Shown one piece after another: positions 43,930 to 52,501 of a stretch of DNA of 64,000 nt. The stretch lies in assembly GCF_030818695.1 (NCBI RefSeq), contig NZ_JAUTAR010000001.1, positions 3,466,501 to 3,530,500 of the forward strand, given 5' to 3'. How positions within the stretch are numbered: position 1 is the stretch's first letter; every line of letters starts with the position of its first letter. Position numbers and translations under genes: made by a program. Below the pieces are notes generated by a model. The model was not told the DNA's origin. It saw only the letters and a list, made by a program, of their open reading frames with translations, and ran no database searches. The stretch comes from Chryseobacterium sp. SORGH_AS_0447 (GTDB lineage: Bacteria; Bacteroidota; Bacteroidia; Flavobacteriales; Weeksellaceae).

Positions 43930-45090
43930 TTAATTTTCCAGCTTATGCACTTTTTTCGTGCCTTCATACATTTCGTACTGTAAAAACCGGGTTTCCAGTT
44001 TCCCGTTGAAAAGCTTGATCTTTCTCGACGGGCGGAGACCGATTTTCTTCACCGCCTCCAGGTCGGATGAGATCAGCCAGGCTAATGTATTCGGGTAATG
44101 GGTTTTAAAAGTATCCCCTATTTTCTTGTAGAAATCATCATCATTAATGGAGATTCTCTCATCATATGGCGGGTTGAATACCATCAGCAACGGGAAAAGT
44201 TCTTTTTTGGAATCGAAGAAATTCTGCTTTTTCACTTCGATCACGTCTTCCATTTCAGCAGCCTCAATATTCATTCGGGCAGCATTCAGCATACGGGCAT
44301 CAATGTCGTATCCGACAATCTTTCCGGTGAATTCTTTTACCCGGTTGATGCGGAATTCCTTGATTTTCTTGAACAGGTCGGCATCATAATTTTTCCAGTT
44401 CTGAAATGCAAATCCTCTTCTGAAAATCTGGGCCGGCAGATCCAGGGCAATCATGGCTGCCTCGATAAGAAGGGTTCCCGAACCGCACATCGGATCAAGG
44501 AAGTTTCCTTTCCCGTCCCATCCTGCCAATTGCAGCATACCGCTGGCCAGTACTTCGTTAATCGGCGCTTCCCCCTGTTCCCTGCGATATCCTCTTTTAA
44601 ATAAAGGATCGCCTGAAGAATCCAATGAAATGGTAATCAGTTCACGGTCGATATGAAGGTGGAATTTGATATCCGGATTCCTAGTCTCCACATTTGGACG
44701 CCTTTTGAATTTATCCTGAAAATAATCCACGATCGCATCTTTCATCTTTAGGGTCACAAACTGCGAATGTTTGAATGTTTCAGAGTTTACCGTAGCGTCA
44801 ATCGCAAACGACTGGTCCACGTCCATAAATTCTTCCCAGTTGAATTTAAAAAGACGGTCATAAAACTGATGCTGGTTGAAAGCCTTAAATTCATGGATCG
44901 GAACCAAAATTTTCAGTGCGGTCCTGGCAGAATAATTAATTTTATATAAAAAGCCCAAATCGCCCTCACAATTTACGGCACGGTTTTTCATTTCCACCTT
45001 TCGCCCGCCCAGCTTTTTGATTTCTTCGGCAAGAATCTGCTCCAATCCGAAGAATGTTTTTATCTGGATCTGTATATTTTCTGTATTCAT
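43930..45090 (-). CDS. THUMP-domain class I RNA methyltransferase (RlmL N-part/YpsC-like)
   Basis: 386 residues from the ATG at 45090 (MNTENIQIQIKTFFGLEQ); a start 15 bases upstream would lie across the promoter box. A THUMP domain fills residues about 45-155, then the linker HIDRELITISLDSSGDPLFKRGYR, then a Rossmann methyltransferase with DPMCGSGTLLIEAA (about 195-208), GYDIDARMLNAAR (about 260) and the catalytic NPPYDER (about 308-314), the motif of N2-guanine RNA methyltransferases. In E. coli the equivalent part of RlmL makes m2G2445 in 23S rRNA; the same target is likely here. Confidence 0.9.
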   Translation of the reverse strand: MNTENIQIQIKTFFGLEQILAEEIKKLGGRKVEMKNRAVNCEGDLGFLYKINYSARTALKILVPIHEFKAFNQHQFYDRLFKFNWEEFMDVDQSFAIDATVNSETFKHSQFVTLKMKDAIVDYFQDKFKRRPNVETRNPDIKFHLHIDRELITISLDSSGDPLFKRGYRREQGEAPINEVLASGMLQLAGWDGKGNFLDPMCGSGTLLIEAAMIALDLPAQIFRRGFAFQNWKNYDADLFKKIKEFRINRVKEFTGKIVGYDIDARMLNAARMNIEAAEMEDVIEVKKQNFFDSKKELFPLLMVFNPPYDERISINDDDFYKKIGDTFKTHYPNTLAWLISSDLEAVKKIGLRPSRKIKLFNGKLETRFLQYEMYEGTKKVHKLEN

Positions 45091-45094
45091 GATG

Positions 45095-45102
45095 CAAAAA
45101 TA
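45095..45102 (-). promoter_or_regulatory. -7 box TATTTTTG, 4 bases before the RNA methyltransferase ATG
   Basis: Exact TAnnTTTG match; only CATC separates it from the ATG at 45090, so the mRNA should be leaderless. Confidence 0.55.
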
Positions 45103-45200
45103 CAATTTTAGTTGTTGGTTATCAGCTTACCGATGAGAGAAATCGCTGCAAGCTTTGAAAACCGTGGGTTAACCGCTATGGACAGTCGGCCAAAAAACAC

Positions 45201-45208
45201 TATTTTTG
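45201..45208 (+). promoter_or_regulatory. -7 box TATTTTTG, 4 bases before the SAM methyltransferase ATG
   Basis: Exact TAnnTTTG match; only CAGC separates it from the ATG at 45213. Mirrors the box of the divergent gene at 45095-45102. Confidence 0.55.
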
Positions 45209-45212
45209 CAGC

Positions 45213-45941
45213 ATGGAATGGTTTGAATCTTGGTTTGATACCCCTTATTATCATCTGCTGTACAGCAATAGAGACTACACGGAAGCAGAAAACTTCATCA
45301 CGAAGCTTACATCGGATCTGCAGCTTCCTCCAAATTCCAGGATCATCGATCTGGCCTGCGGCAAAGGAAGGCACTCTGTTTTTCTCAATAAACTTGGATA
45401 TGATGTTTTGGGACTGGATCTTTCCAGGCAAAGCATCGAATTCGACAAGCAGTTTGAAAACCAGACCCTGCTTTTTGATGTGCATGACATGAGAAACCCG
45501 ATTGATGCCGATCCTATGGATGCGGTTTTCAACCTGTTTACAAGCTTTGGGTATTTTGATAATGAAAATGATGATAAAAAAGTATTCCAGTCGGTTTATA
45601 ATGTATTAAAACCTGGTGGTTTTTTTGTGCTGGATTACCTGAATGAGGAATTTGTACGAAAAAGTATCGTTCCGGAGTCTACCGTTACCCGCGGAAATAT
45701 CGAATTTAAAATCCTGAAGAAAATAGAAGGACGCCATATCGTAAAAGATATCAGGTTCGAAGCAGACGGTAAGCCTTTTCATTTCTTCGAAAAGGTAAAG
45801 CTGCATACGCTGGAAGCGATCAATTCATACGCTACGGATTGCGGTTTTGAAAGAATAAAAATCTGGGGCGACTATCAGCTCAACGGGTTTAATAAGGAAA
45901 CTTCAGCCCGTTGCATTAATCTATTCAGAAAAAAATCATGA
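45213..45941 (+). CDS. Class I SAM-dependent methyltransferase (methyltransferase type 11/25-like)
   Basis: 242 residues. An N-terminal WFESWFDTPYYHLLY segment precedes a Rossmann core: motif I IDLACGKGRHSVFL (about 44-57), motif II LGLDLS (about 65), AVFNLFTSFGYF (about 107) and LKPGGFFVLDYLN (about 130). The C-terminal beta part may bind substrate. The WF-W-FDT-YYH start is typical of a small-molecule methyltransferase group common in Bacteroidota; substrate unknown. The stop overlaps the ZIP start (ATGA), so the two are translationally coupled. Confidence 0.85.
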   Translation: MEWFESWFDTPYYHLLYSNRDYTEAENFITKLTSDLQLPPNSRIIDLACGKGRHSVFLNKLGYDVLGLDLSRQSIEFDKQFENQTLLFDVHDMRNPIDADPMDAVFNLFTSFGYFDNENDDKKVFQSVYNVLKPGGFFVLDYLNEEFVRKSIVPESTVTRGNIEFKILKKIEGRHIVKDIRFEADGKPFHFFEKVKLHTLEAINSYATDCGFERIKIWGDYQLNGFNKETSARCINLFRKKS

Positions 45942-46651
45942 TTACGGTACTTTTACTGATCGCCAGTGTGATTGCAGGGGTATTTCTGGGAAAGTATTTC
46001 GGTAAAAAAGAAAAACTGGCCAAAAATTTACTCATCCTGAGTGCCGGCTTTCTGATTACAGTCTGCCTAAACGAAGTATTTCCTCAGGTTTATACTTCCG
46101 GAACGGGCAAGAGCTTAGGAATTTTTGTGATCGGCGGTGTCCTGTTACAGATGATTCTTGAAGCTTTAACAAAAGGTTTTGAGCACGGCCATTTCCATCA
46201 TCACAGCGAGCATAACATTTTGCCGGTGGCCTTGATGGTGGGACTTTTCATTCATGCTTTTATCGAAGGGATCCCTTTAGCCAATGAAGAGCATGATTTT
46301 TCCCCTTATCTGTTGGGAATTGTTTTTCATAATTTGCCGATATCATTTATCCTGGGTGCTTTTCTTTTTAACAGAACTCATAAACCGAAATCTGTTCCTT
46401 CATATCCTTCCCTGCTGATCGTTGCTTTATTTGCTTTAGCTTCACCGATGGGTATGCTGCTGGGAAATTATTTCAACCCGGATCTGCAGCCGTATTTCCT
46501 GGCGATTGTCGGTGGGATTTTCCTGCATATATCTTCGGTAATTATTTTTGAAAGCAATAAGAACCATAACATCGACTGGGTAAAGATTGGACTGGTTATC
46601 TTAGGGGTTTCCCTAGCACTTATCATGCATTTGTTCCACACTCATCCATAG
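45938..46651 (+). CDS. ZIP family metal transporter
   Basis: 237 residues with about eight hydrophobic segments. Histidine-rich loop HGHFHHHSEHN (about 87-97), then the metal-binding helices: ALMVGLFIHAFIEGIPLA (helix 4, H-x-x-x-EG) and LLGIVFHNLPISFILG (helix 5, H-N-x-P). Members import zinc or other divalent metals. Second gene of a two-gene unit with the methyltransferase, overlapping by 4 bases. Confidence 0.9.
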   Translation: MITVLLLIASVIAGVFLGKYFGKKEKLAKNLLILSAGFLITVCLNEVFPQVYTSGTGKSLGIFVIGGVLLQMILEALTKGFEHGHFHHHSEHNILPVALMVGLFIHAFIEGIPLANEEHDFSPYLLGIVFHNLPISFILGAFLFNRTHKPKSVPSYPSLLIVALFALASPMGMLLGNYFNPDLQPYFLAIVGGIFLHISSVIIFESNKNHNIDWVKIGLVILGVSLALIMHLFHTHP

Positions 46652-46686
46652 ATTTGACAATATTATTTATTTAACAATAAAGCATA

Positions 46687-46720
46687 AAAAAGGCTCTGAT
46701 TTTACTCAGAGCCTTTTTTT
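46687..46720. terminator. Bidirectional terminator
   Basis: AAAAAGGCTCTGA, loop TTTTAC, TCAGAGCCTTTTT between the convergent ZIP and outer-membrane protein genes. Confidence 0.85.
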
Positions 46721-46742
46721 ATATTCAGAATGATCTTTTATA

Positions 46743-48146
46743 TTAGAATTTCCATCCAAAAGTAAGGAAGAAATTATTTCTGATATTCTTCACGTCTGAT
46801 ACCGCATAAGCATCGCTGGAGATCAAACGGTTTGGAGAGTAATATCCTGCTTCATAATTACTGTCTACATTACCGTATAAGAACGGATTACTGTATTTGG
46901 AAGATATATTCTGATAAGACGCATCGATATAGAATGATCTGAAATCATATCCCAAACCAAAAGATAAAGCATTTCTGTCATTTAAGATCAGGTTGCTGTA
47001 AGACTGGTTTTCGGAAACACTTCCGTCATTATTATATCTGTCGATTGTCAGCGCATCGAAAGGGCTGGATGCATATGAATATCCTCCTCTCAATCTAAAC
47101 TGCTTGATTCTGTACTCTGCACCGATCTTTAATTCGGATAAGTTTTTATAATTATCCTTAAAGAAGTCGTTCATTTCGGTTTCAGCATCTCCGTACACTT
47201 TGTATTTCGGCTTTGTCAGACCCAATGTGTAATCTACGTTTAAAGCAAAGCTTTTGCTGGCAATAAATGCCGCACTTACCGTAGCTTTCATCGGAGTGGT
47301 CAGCCTTCTGTTTTCAGCAGCAAAATCATCTCCTGTGATCGGATCGTTGTAATAATTGTAACCTCTGTCGATATTCCAGAAAGTCGGAGTTTCCAACGCT
47401 GCCCCTAATCTGAAGTTCGAGCTTAGTTTTCCGATAACCCCTAAGGAAGCAGAAAAACCGTTTGCTTTTTCAGTAAATGGCGTATTCTGCTTACTGAAGT
47501 ACTCGGAATTTCCATTAGACAGAGAGTTGAAGATTGCCGTATCCGACTGGTCAACAGATGAATTTAAAAAATTCAATCCGGCTCCCAGGTATAAATTATT
47601 GTTATAGTTTGCTCCTACCCCGAAACTTGTTTTGGATAAATACCCGTAACGGTCATAAGCATGTCTTCCGAATGACGAACTTCCGCCATCAGGAAAATCA
47701 TAAACCAGGTTATTATTTCCGGGAGTTTCTATATAGTTTTCTACAGACTGATTGGAATAATTTACCCCGATATTAATAAATTTCCATGCACTTTCAGTCA
47801 TCAGCTGAAATGTCATTACTGCTCCCAAATTCCCCAGGTCTCCTTTATTGATGCTGTATCCGTAAGACGAACCTGCATAAGACGAAGTATTCTTATTGTT
47901 GGTAAGAGAAAGCGTTCCTGAAATCTCTCCCGAAATAGCGACTCCCAAACCTGCCGGGTTGGTCAGAAGCGAATTGGCATCGCCTCCTAAGGCTCCGTTG
48001 GAACCACCCATTGCGTTAAACTTAGCAGAACCTACATTCGGTGCATTGGAGTATACATCCACCGTATTTCTAATTATAGAGACATCCTGAGCCTGCGCAA
48101 AAAATGCGGCAGAGATGCTCATTATTGCTAAAGATTTTTTTAACAT
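46743..48146 (-). CDS. OmpP1/FadL-family outer-membrane transport protein
   Basis: 467 residues. Signal peptide 1-19 (FFAQAQ). The NTVDVYSNAPNVGSAKFNAMGGSNGALGGDANSLLTNPAGLG region (about 27-70) is the FadL-type N-terminal hatch; the rest alternates aromatic beta strands and ends with Phe (FLTFGWKF), the typical outer-membrane barrel end. Expected to take up fatty acids or other hydrophobic compounds. It begins 27 bases after the Gly/Trp-rich lipoprotein gene in the same direction, so both are probably co-transcribed. Confidence 0.88.
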   Translation of the reverse strand: MLKKSLAIMSISAAFFAQAQDVSIIRNTVDVYSNAPNVGSAKFNAMGGSNGALGGDANSLLTNPAGLGVAISGEISGTLSLTNNKNTSSYAGSSYGYSINKGDLGNLGAVMTFQLMTESAWKFINIGVNYSNQSVENYIETPGNNNLVYDFPDGGSSSFGRHAYDRYGYLSKTSFGVGANYNNNLYLGAGLNFLNSSVDQSDTAIFNSLSNGNSEYFSKQNTPFTEKANGFSASLGVIGKLSSNFRLGAALETPTFWNIDRGYNYYNDPITGDDFAAENRRLTTPMKATVSAAFIASKSFALNVDYTLGLTKPKYKVYGDAETEMNDFFKDNYKNLSELKIGAEYRIKQFRLRGGYSYASSPFDALTIDRYNNDGSVSENQSYSNLILNDRNALSFGLGYDFRSFYIDASYQNISSKYSNPFLYGNVDSNYEAGYYSPNRLISSDAYAVSDVKNIRNNFFLTFGWKF

Positions 48147-48173
48147 TATTTTTTTGAATAGTTATAATTTTAA

Positions 48174-49253
48174 TTATCTGCCACCTCGGAAGCCTCCGCC
48201 TCCACCGCCACCGGATCTGAAGCCGCCACCGCCGCTTCCACCACCGAAGCCACCGCCTCCTGATCTGAAGCCGCCGCCGCTGTTGGAATTGTTGAATCCG
48301 CCGTTGTTTCGGAATCCGCCGTCATATCGAGGCTGAGATTGCTGTGGATAATTGTAGCTTGGTCTTGGCTGACCCTGGTTACGGAAACCTCCCTGAGGTC
48401 TCATCCCGCTTTGGCCGTTTCTAAATCCACCATTGGCATTTCCTTGTCTGAATCCTCCGCTGTTACCTCTGAATCCACCATTGTTCATATTGGATCCGGA
48501 ATTTCTGAAACCTCCCGTGTTGGTATTGCTTCTTCTCATTCCTCCGGAAGTCACGCCGTATTTATTGCCAAAGCTTCCGTTGTAGGTATTAAATCCTCTT
48601 CCGTTAGCGCCGCTTCTTCTATAGTTCGGTGCATAGTAGCCTCCGCCCCAATAGCTTCCGTAGCCCCATCCGTATGGAGAACCCCATCCCCAGTATGGGT
48701 TATAAGCGCCGTACCAGCCGCCCCAAGGGTATCCCCAGCCGGCATTCCATCCGCCCCAACCCCAGGAACCACCCCAGCCCCAGGAAAGGCCAAGTCCCCA
48801 GCCGTAACCGCCATAGCCGCCCCATCCCCAGTAAGGGTTATAGCCGCCGTACATACCGCCCCAACCCCAAGGACCTCCCCAGCCCCAGGAATTGTCGTAG
48901 TAATTCGTCTGGCTTCCGGCATAGCTGCCCCAATCTGAATCGGTAGCTGTACTGTTCCATGCGTAATTGTTCCATGCGTCATATTTTCCTTCTCTGGAAT
49001 TCATTTCTGCATTCTGAACCACATTGGTATCATCCTGATAATAGTTATAATCTTCCCCTACCCTGTTTCCTCTGTCATTGATAATTACGCCTTCAGGAAG
49101 CGTGTCTTTATTCGGGTCGTAGTAAACGCCGTCGGTCTCGCTGTAGCCTCCCATCTGGGCGCCGCAGGACATGAGAATCAATCCGCCGGCAATGCTAAGA
49201 ATCCCTTTGGATTTTAGCACGCCAAGCAAATTTTTATGTATATTTTTTTTCAT
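48174..49253 (-). CDS. Gly/Trp/Tyr-rich low-complexity lipoprotein
   Basis: 359 residues. Lipoprotein signal ending at Cys30 (ILMSC). Residues 31-115 are ordinary polar sequence. Residues about 116-210 are almost only Gly, Trp, Tyr, Asn, Pro and Ser in WGWGG and YNPYWGWG-type units; residues about 210-359 are Gly/Asn/Arg-rich with recurring GGFR(N/S/G) units and an RGG-like end. No known domain. It should be anchored by lipid in the outer membrane with a disordered, sticky, aromatic tail. Likely first gene of a unit with the FadL-like gene. Confidence 0.85.
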   Translation of the reverse strand: MKKNIHKNLLGVLKSKGILSIAGGLILMSCGAQMGGYSETDGVYYDPNKDTLPEGVIINDRGNRVGEDYNYYQDDTNVVQNAEMNSREGKYDAWNNYAWNSTATDSDWGSYAGSQTNYYDNSWGWGGPWGWGGMYGGYNPYWGWGGYGGYGWGLGLSWGWGGSWGWGGWNAGWGYPWGGWYGAYNPYWGWGSPYGWGYGSYWGGGYYAPNYRRSGANGRGFNTYNGSFGNKYGVTSGGMRRSNTNTGGFRNSGSNMNNGGFRGNSGGFRQGNANGGFRNGQSGMRPQGGFRNQGQPRPSYNYPQQSQPRYDGGFRNNGGFNNSNSGGGFRSGGGGFGGGSGGGGFRSGGGGGGGFRGGR

Positions 49254-49400
49254 GATAACGTAAAGATTTTTAATTTAAATTATATTTGCAATCTGTACCA
49301 AAAATGTACCATGAGCACCGGTACAAAAATCTATCAAAAATAGATTTTTATTTTTAGATAACAATAATTGGAATAAGTTAAAAATATTAAAAAAAAATTA

Positions 49401-50876
49401 ATGGCAAAATTAACCTCAAGAAGCGAAGATTACAGCAAATGGTATAATGAGTTGGTGGTAAAAGCCGACTTAGCTGAAAACTCAGGAGTGCGAGGGTGTA
49501 TGGTGATTAAACCGTACGGCTATGCAATCTGGGAGAAAATGCGTGACGAAATGGATAAGAAATTCAAAGAAACAGGTCACGTAAATGCTTATTTCCCGCT
49601 GTTTGTGCCCAAAAGCTTGTTTGAGGCTGAAGAAAAAAATGCAGAAGGTTTTGCCAAAGAATGCGCCGTAGTTACCCACTACCGTTTAAAAACCGACCCG
49701 GATAATCCGTCTAAATTAATCGTGGACCCGGATGCAAAACTGGAGGAGGAACTTATTGTACGTCCTACTTCTGAAGCGATCATCTGGAATACCTATAAAA
49801 ACTGGATTCAATCATACAGGGATCTTCCCATCCTGATCAACCAATGGGCCAATGTGGTGCGTTGGGAAATGAGGACCCGTCTTTTCCTGAGAACTGCAGA
49901 ATTTTTATGGCAGGAAGGCCATACGGCACACGCTACGAAGGATGAGGCCGTAGAAGAAGCCGAGAAGATGAATAAGGTATATGCCGATTTTGCCGAAAAC
50001 TTTATGGCGATGCCGGTAATCCAGGGATTGAAAACCCCTTCGGAAAGATTTGCAGGAGCTGATGAAACATATTGTATTGAAGCTTTGATGCAGGACGGGA
50101 AAGCTTTACAGGCGGGAACTTCCCACTTCCTCGGACAGAATTTCGCAAAGGCCTTCGACGTTAAATTCACCAACAAAGAAGGAAAAATCGAGCATGCGTG
50201 GGCTACATCATGGGGAACCTCAACCCGTCTGATGGGGGCTTTGATTATGACCCATTCCGATGATTTTGGATTGGTACTTCCTCCAACGCTGGCTCCGATC
50301 CAGGTAGTGATTGTTCCTATTTTCAAAGGCGAAGAGCAGCTGGCACAGATCAGCGAGGTAGCACTGGATATCCAGGCCAAATTGAGAGCAAAAGGAATTT
50401 CCGTGAAATTTGATGACGACACCCAGAACAAACCGGGATGGAAGTTTGCAGAATATGAACTGAAAGGGGTACCGGTAAGAATTGCGATGGGTCCTAGAGA
50501 CCTGGAGAACAAATCTGTGGAAATTGCCAGAAGGGATAATTTAACGAAAGAAGTACGCGCGATTGAAGGTATTGATTCCTATATTGAAGAATTACTTCAA
50601 ACCATCCAGAAAGATATTTATACCAAAGCTTTTGAATTCAGAAAAAACAACATTACCAAAGTAGATACCTACGAAGAATTCAAAAAGGTACTGGAAGAAA
50701 AAGGCGGGTTTATCTATGCCCACTGGGACGGAACTGCTGAAGAAGAAGAGCAGATTAAAGATGAAACCAAAGCAACCATAAGATGTATCCCTCTGGATGA
50801 TGATATTGAAGAAGGCATCTCCCTGATTTCCGGAAAGCCATCCCAGAGAAGGGTTTTGTTTGCAAAAGCTTACTAA
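49401..50876 (+). CDS. proS: Prolyl-tRNA synthetase (eukaryote/archaea-like type)
   Basis: 491 residues, short form without the bacterial editing insertion. Class II motifs are visible: motif 1 [16 protein letters not shown] (about 31-46), motif 2 [29 protein letters not shown] (about 149-177), motif 3 [28 protein letters not shown] (about 270-297), followed by the anticodon-binding domain and a C-terminal extension ending AKAY, a hallmark of the eukaryote-like type. It charges tRNA-Pro. Confidence 0.95.
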   Translation: MAKLTSRSEDYSKWYNELVVKADLAENSGVRGCMVIKPYGYAIWEKMRDEMDKKFKETGHVNAYFPLFVPKSLFEAEEKNAEGFAKECAVVTHYRLKTDPDNPSKLIVDPDAKLEEELIVRPTSEAIIWNTYKNWIQSYRDLPILINQWANVVRWEMRTRLFLRTAEFLWQEGHTAHATKDEAVEEAEKMNKVYADFAENFMAMPVIQGLKTPSERFAGADETYCIEALMQDGKALQAGTSHFLGQNFAKAFDVKFTNKEGKIEHAWATSWGTSTRLMGALIMTHSDDFGLVLPPTLAPIQVVIVPIFKGEEQLAQISEVALDIQAKLRAKGISVKFDDDTQNKPGWKFAEYELKGVPVRIAMGPRDLENKSVEIARRDNLTKEVRAIEGIDSYIEELLQTIQKDIYTKAFEFRKNNITKVDTYEEFKKVLEEKGGFIYAHWDGTAEEEEQIKDETKATIRCIPLDDDIEEGISLISGKPSQRRVLFAKAY

Positions 50877-50964
50877 TAATAATGATTGATGATCGATAAA
50901 TGATGATTGATAAATTATCATGACAAAAAAACCAGCGTTTACTAATTAAACTGCTTAAATAATG

Positions 50965-51004
50965 AATCTGCAAAAATTCCGGGAATTTTTGCAGATTTTT
51001 TTTG
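50965..51004 (+). terminator. Terminator after proS
   Basis: AATCTGCAAAAATTCC, G, GGAATTTTTGCAGATT: 16-bp perfect stem with a T run. Confidence 0.85.
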
Positions 51005-51068
51005 TGGGAGGTATTTGGACTATTTTTTGTTACCATTACTACCAACATTAATCTCAAAATATTTTATT

Positions 51069-52394
51069 ATGTCTTTAAACGTTATTGATCTAATTAAAGG
51101 GCAGTTGGGCCCGGCACTGGTATCCCAGACGGCCGCTCAGCTCGGAGAAAGTGAAAGCTCAGTCTCCAAAGCAATCCAGGGTCTCTTACCGGCAGTAGTC
51201 GGCGGTTTGGCAAACAATGCCGATAATCCTGAAGTATTGGATACGATTTCAAATGCATCTTCCAGCGGGATCTTAGGAAACCTTTTGGGAGGCTCGTCCA
51301 ACGATTCTGCTATTTCGCGGTTGTTATCGGTTCTTTTTGGCGACAGACTGAATGGACTGATCGAAACCATCGCCGGATATGCAGGAATCAGCAATAATTC
51401 ATCCAGCTCACTGCTGAATATGGTTACCGGTGCTACGGTAGGATCTTTAGGAAAGTATGCCGCAGACAATAATCTCGATCATGCCGGAATTTCAAACTTG
51501 CTGAATGACCAGAAAGGAATTGTTTCCACCTTACTGCCTGCCGGTCTTTCTTTAGCCGCATTAAATGAAAGCGGAGACTGGGATGCCAGATATAAATTTG
51601 ACAATGACAAAGATGCGATAAAGATGCCGGCTCAGGAAGAACCGAAATCCGTAGAACCTAAAATTGAGGTAACGAGAAGTACGGCTCCCGAAGGGACATT
51701 CCCGGACAGGCCAACCCATACCGACAGCGGTTCCATCTGGAAATGGCTGCTACCTCTTCTTCTTTTACTAGCTGTAGGGTTTTTCGTTTGGAAACAATGC
51801 GATAAAAAAGAAACCACTACCACAACCACAGTAAACGATTCAGGAAATGTCGTAACTGATACCACCGTTGCAACCACTGCAGTAACAACCGATACGGCAG
51901 GAATGGCAGCAACTACAAAGGTTGATGAAGACATTGACCTTAACGGTACTGCATTAAAAGGCTACAAAGGCGGAATGGAAGACCAGATGATTGCCTTCCT
52001 TAAATCCGGAGGCTATCAAAGTGCTGCAGATGATAATGCCCTGAAGAATCAATGGTATAATTTTGACCATGTGAATTTCAAATTGGGAAGCGCTACCGAA
52101 TTGGAAGCCGGTTCAGAAGGTCAGCTGCAAAACCTGGTAGCTATTCTTAAAGCTTATCCTGAAGCAAAAATAAAGATCGGAGGTTATACCGACAAAACAG
52201 GAAATGAAGCAACAAATTTAAAATTATCTGCCGACCGGGCCAATTTTATCAAGTCATGGCTTGGGAAAAACGGTGTAGGTTCACAGGTAACCGGAGCGGA
52301 TGGATACGGAAGCCAGTTTGCGACCGTAGATGCCAAAGCTTCGGATGCAGAAAGAGCAATCGACAGAAAAATGGCAGTAAGATTCTCAAAATAA
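51069..52394 (+). CDS. DUF937 domain protein with C-terminal OmpA-like domain
   Basis: 441 residues from the ATG at 51069 (MSLNVIDLIKGQLG); an earlier in-frame start at 51015 would run over the previous terminator. Residues 1-175 are a DUF937/YidB-like domain (ALVSQTAAQLGESESSVSKAIQGLLPAVVGGLAN). Residues about 228-246 are one membrane helix (WLLPLLLLLAVGFFVW), then a Thr-rich linker (250-300), then an OmpA-like peptidoglycan-binding domain (about 330-441: AYPEAKIKIGGYTDKTGNEATNLKLSADRA). The arrangement suggests an inner-membrane protein with a cytoplasmic DUF937 part and a periplasmic wall-binding part. Role unknown. Confidence 0.87.
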   Translation: MSLNVIDLIKGQLGPALVSQTAAQLGESESSVSKAIQGLLPAVVGGLANNADNPEVLDTISNASSSGILGNLLGGSSNDSAISRLLSVLFGDRLNGLIETIAGYAGISNNSSSSLLNMVTGATVGSLGKYAADNNLDHAGISNLLNDQKGIVSTLLPAGLSLAALNESGDWDARYKFDNDKDAIKMPAQEEPKSVEPKIEVTRSTAPEGTFPDRPTHTDSGSIWKWLLPLLLLLAVGFFVWKQCDKKETTTTTTVNDSGNVVTDTTVATTAVTTDTAGMAATTKVDEDIDLNGTALKGYKGGMEDQMIAFLKSGGYQSAADDNALKNQWYNFDHVNFKLGSATELEAGSEGQLQNLVAILKAYPEAKIKIGGYTDKTGNEATNLKLSADRANFIKSWLGKNGVGSQVTGADGYGSQFATVDAKASDAERAIDRKMAVRFSK

Positions 52395-52414
52395 TCTCTT
52401 ATTCAATATGATAT

Positions 52415-52446
52415 AAAATCCCGGAATATTTCGGGATTTTCTTTTG
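52415..52446 (+). terminator. Terminator of the DUF937-OmpA gene
   Basis: AAAATCCCG, loop, CGGGATTTT, then TCTTTT. Confidence 0.75.
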
Positions 52447-52450
52447 TTCT

Positions 52451-52480
52451 TTGTAGTATTCATTAATTTAATTATATTTG
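52451..52480 (+). promoter_or_regulatory. Consensus promoter of mntH
   Basis: TTG (52451-52453), 19 bases, TATATTTG (52473-52480): a full match to the flavobacterial consensus, 21 bases upstream of the ATG. Confidence 0.7.
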
Positions 52481-52496
52481 TTAGTCATTCCTAACA
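52479..52496 (+). promoter_or_regulatory. MntR/DtxR-like operator overlapping the mntH promoter
   Basis: TGTTAG-TCATTC-CTAACA, perfect 6-bp arms. It begins on the last two bases of the -7 box and covers the expected transcription start, the ideal place for repression. TTAG/CTAA half-sites resemble those of manganese- and iron-sensing DtxR-family repressors; the regulator gene is not in this window. Confidence 0.6.
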
Positions 52497-52501
52497 TTTT
52501 T

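Noticed and set aside
48115-48336. Proline-rich frame on the plus strand
   Set aside because: It is the complement of the GGFR/Gly-rich coding repeats of the lipoprotein gene and has no independent support.
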